64,000 bases of DNA from Lumbricus terrestris (Eukaryota > Annelida > Clitellata > Crassiclitellata > Lumbricidae), in contig OX457036.1 of NCBI GenBank assembly GCA_949752735.1, positions 19,664,246-19,728,245 of the forward strand, read 5' to 3'. The notes beneath the pieces were generated by a model, which worked only from the letters and a program-made list of their open reading frames with translations, searched no databases and was not told where the DNA came from. Shown here in pieces: positions 60,804 through 64,000 of the stretch (the first letter of the stretch is position 1; every line of letters starts with the position of its first letter). A program made the translations under genes and the position numbers.

Positions 60804-60849
60804 TAATAGCATCATTACTTTCATATTATCAAAAAATAAGATAAAATAG

Positions 60850-63380
60850 GACTAGGAAGAGATTAAACAGTGTAGGGCCTTTCATCTACTTCAGCAACTG
60901 TAAAACGTGGCACCAGTACAAACTGCTCAACAATTACTCCAAATCCCCAAATTCACCACCCCAAATCTAATCATGTAGTTTAGCCAATATCGTCGAACAA
61001 CCCTATTAATCTAACTGTAGCTTACTTTTCCAAAGTACTTATCTGCACATTCCTAGATATCCAAACGCAATTCTCCTTATCTTGGGCATCTTGCTGGATC
61101 AATTTCTTCCTATCACCATTTTTATTTTTAAAAGTCATGTGGGAGATTATCACTAGGCTCTTCTTCTCTATGCCACAGTTCATATCTCTATCAAAATGAC
61201 TCATGAATTCCAACCCTAAAAAGTCCACACAGGTAGCAGTCCTAAAAATAGGAACATTGGCAACTGGCACACAACTGATTAGCCCAAGCAAAGGCTCATT
61301 ATTATTTCATTACCTGGCCGTTATCAGCAATATTTCACATGCACAATACTGCCTGCACAAGCTCTTTCTATACTCATAAAAAAGGCTAAGGCAGACCATG
61401 ATCAAATCAGACAACTCTCTAAGGTAGATAGCAAAGTCTAGGTTAAATTAAATTCCTCAAAGCAGGTGCTGGGTTTCATTGATTGAAATTGAATTCCCTA
61501 GACCAGGTGCCAAGTTTCATTATATCAACTGTTGGTCACTCCACAAGCCCAGCCAGCACAGTGGACAGGCAGCAGTAATCACAGAGGTGTTCAGACAGCA
61601 GATCAAAGTCCACCAGCTACCTGTTACCTTCCTTCAGCCTCCAACTGTTGACAGATCTATGCTTGCCTTCTGTGCAACAGTATTAATTAAATAACACACA
61701 GCCATTCAGCTTTTATGGTTTAGCCATTCATGAAACAGGATTTCTTTAATGAACTAAAGCACTGTAGTACACAACAGAATTATACTAATGCAATATAATG
61801 AACATGGTGATACAGATCATTTAATGATTATTATATATCACTATCACCAGCACCGCCATAATTATTATTATTATTACTATTATTAAGATATTTTAATCAC
61901 GCTAATTTACGAATTCGTCTCAAAAGCATAATTATGATGGCTGATGGCTATTCTGCACCCTCATCACTTGGGCTTCCCAATGACAATGTACAGTCAGTGC
62001 GCACTCATGTTCATGAAAAAGTTTGCTAGGTAAACTTTTTGTGAAATAGAATATTAACTATACTACCTTATGTAACCTGTATTCAAGAAACCTAATTCTA
62101 ATTAACATTCAGTTGACTTTGTCCACTTTGCACTGAAACAAATTTTAAAGCACTGCATAAATTGCTGACATTAGACATGAACTACCTAATCTAAAGCAGC
62201 TCTTTAATATTCGTCCCATCCCAAAATCGTTTAGAAAGACATCCAGCTGGCAGAAGATGAGTCAAGTGTTTGAAGAAATAATGCAGCAGATTTGCCAGCT
62301 GCAGACTGCAATAAACTGTGCCACTGGGTCATAGCCAGCTTGCAATAGACACAGTGCATTGATTATCAGCTGAGAAGGGAATTAAATTCAAGGTTCTCCT
62401 CATAGGGGAAGGCTTGATAGTACAGTAGCCAATGTGTACTTAGAAGCAATCTTGCTCCAATATTTCACTCTTCTGCCCCAACCAACTCACCAACTCAATG
62501 AACTCATCCATTTATTGTACCACACCTTTTCCCATCAGTTTAAGCTGTAGAACCTTTGCAAAGTTTTAAAATGCACTGCAGAAGTATGTGATACCCAAAT
62601 ACACACATGCATGCATACATACAAGCAGAGGCATCATGAAAGTAAGTGTAGTCATGACATATGTATAAAGCATATGTAAATTTTCAGATAGCAGGATTGT
62701 AAACACGTATAAGTGAAGTACTAAGCTGCTGCTCACATGTGCATTAATCAGGAATCAAACACAACTAGTATAAATGGAAGAATACTTCATCTTCAGCTGC
62801 ATAAATAGAACAAAGATGAGCAAATGACAACAGCAAGTACTCACTAGACAGACAATATAAAGGAAACATAAGAAGAATTTAACCTACAATCTGGGAAGCA
62901 GCATGCTTCGCAGAAGTTTAGTTTAAAGTGTGGAACTAAAGTGTTACCTTTTTAGACTAAACACAAAAAAATCATCAGACTTGTAATTAGCAGAGGTCAT
63001 TCATCAACTCCCACCATCGCCTAATAGATGGAGTCAGAATCAACGATGCATTGAAAGCATTTTGCACATTTGATATTAGTTCAACAATGTCTCAGGTATT
63101 TTATTATAAGAAGCAATGGCTTTTAACACATAACTCATCTGCACATAAGCATCAAATCTTACAGTAAAACCCCATAACACAGCAAATGTCAGTGAGCTCT
63201 ATCCTATTATACAGGTAAGTTGTTACACCACACATGCCTCACCTGTAAACAACAAGTACAGTAAATAGCTCAATCTGTGGGCAAAAGCTGGCTGCCATTC
63301 AGAAACCACTTTTAAATAGGAATGCTCCATTCTGTCTGTGTTCATTCAATGTCATTCCTGCCTGTGGTGTTAAACGTCTG
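60850..63380. other. Upstream flank or 5' intron, no gene seen
   Basis: AT-rich sequence upstream of the beta-spectrin start. A minus-strand open frame at 61022-61291 has no recognisable family. (ATT)n occurs near 61860. Confidence 0.45.
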
Positions 63381-63599
63381 TGCGCCGAAGCTATTCATTT
63401 CAAGCATGGTCGTTCACACATGGTCAGCTTCAAATGAGCATCACAGCACAAACTAAAAATTTACAAAACTAACAGCCAACTCTTTGTGATCATAAGCTAT
63501 GACGAATGCCAAACATCAACGAATGCCAACCATAGAAAAACAAAGTCACTCCCACACAGAGGAACAAGTAAAAACGCTGTAGACCTGTCATGCCAGCCA

Positions 63600-64000
63600 G
63601 TGTCTTCTTTCTGACCAATCTGCTACAAACTGATTATACAGTCAGCCAATCCCAAAAGAACCGAATGCATAATGCATCCGCCTAAGGAAGAATCTCGGAA
63701 ATTAAGTAATGCCCTCGGAGACTGTCAGATTGCACCGTAAATGGAGGCGCATGTGCACAGCGGTCAGAGTCCATGAAATTAAAGCAGCGCAGACGGGATA
63801 ACAGGACCATAACTGATTAGACTGCACCAGACCTCCGAACTGCAGTAAAGACAGCGGCATATTAAAACTAGAACGTCACTGGCGCATGCAAACGCTATAC
63901 TACCATCCCAGCATGCCCTCTAAAATAATAAAACCCACCTGATAACTAAGGTGACATTGGCAAATGGCTGTCAGGCAAGTAAACTGAAGCTATCACTACA
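63600..64000 (-). promoter_or_regulatory. Possible beta-spectrin promoter / 5' untranslated exon
   Basis: The last 400 bp are noticeably richer in CpG (CCGCC, CTCGG, GGCGC, GCGGT) than the preceding 3 kb. On the minus strand a consensus-like donor CAG|GTGGGT occurs with its exon end at 63939. Together with the acceptor at 59474 this could be an untranslated first exon. This is inference from composition and splice motifs only. Confidence 0.25.

Noticed and set aside
61022..61291. 89-codon minus-strand open frame upstream of beta-spectrin
   Set aside because: No recognisable domain, no splice support, and ordinary AT-rich composition.

Overview
This is animal genomic DNA: AT-rich, intron-rich and full of transposon remnants. 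It is dominated by one large gene on the minus strand, a beta-spectrin (actin-binding, ankyrin-binding, PH-containing membrane-skeleton protein). I could place 46 coding exons from the ATG at 59459 to the stop at 8125. Every junction keeps reading frame, and the lengths sum to 7197 nt (2398 residues plus stop), close to the ~2300-2370 residues usual for conventional beta-spectrins. Short introns, tRNA-derived SINEs, CR1/Jockey-type LINE tails, and hAT, piggyBac-type and mariner-type elements point to a non-model invertebrate. I cannot name the species.

Layout. 1-6147 carries the 3' end of a second, unidentified gene on the plus strand (three exons at 2346-2465, 3447-3542 and 6130-6147, ending in the PDZ-ligand-like tail STSV). 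It converges tail-to-tail with beta-spectrin, and 6148-8124 is the shared 3' flank. 8125-59459 is beta-spectrin: PH domain and C-terminal linker at 8.1-17 kb, the spectrin-repeat rod at 17-48.5 kb, and the two calponin-homology domains at 49-59.5 kb. 59.5-64 kb is upstream sequence. A splice acceptor 14 nt before the ATG implies a further untranslated exon, perhaps in the CpG-richer last 400 bases.

The introns hold clearly bounded mobile elements: three hAT-type elements with perfect 8-bp target duplications, a fourth hAT-type element nested inside a broken LINE, a 2-kb TTAA-flanked piggyBac-type element with a LINE inside it, three tiny (63-74 bp) TTAA-flanked elements, a mariner-type remnant, and tRNA-derived SINEs whose 3' tails match LINE tails nearby.

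The most unusual structure is at beta-spectrin 3' splice sites. The acceptor of exon 22, with the first 12 nt of the exon, is tandemly amplified about 21 times as a 39-bp array. The acceptor of exon 40 is duplicated as a 50-bp unit. Four other exons (16, 20, 30, 38) have tandem repeats starting within about 35 nt upstream of their acceptor. The exon 22 decoys would all add a premature stop; the exon 40 decoy would swap the PH domain for a hydrophobic tail. A symmetric 78-bp basic, Ser-rich exon (exon 42) just before the PH domain looks like a cassette exon.
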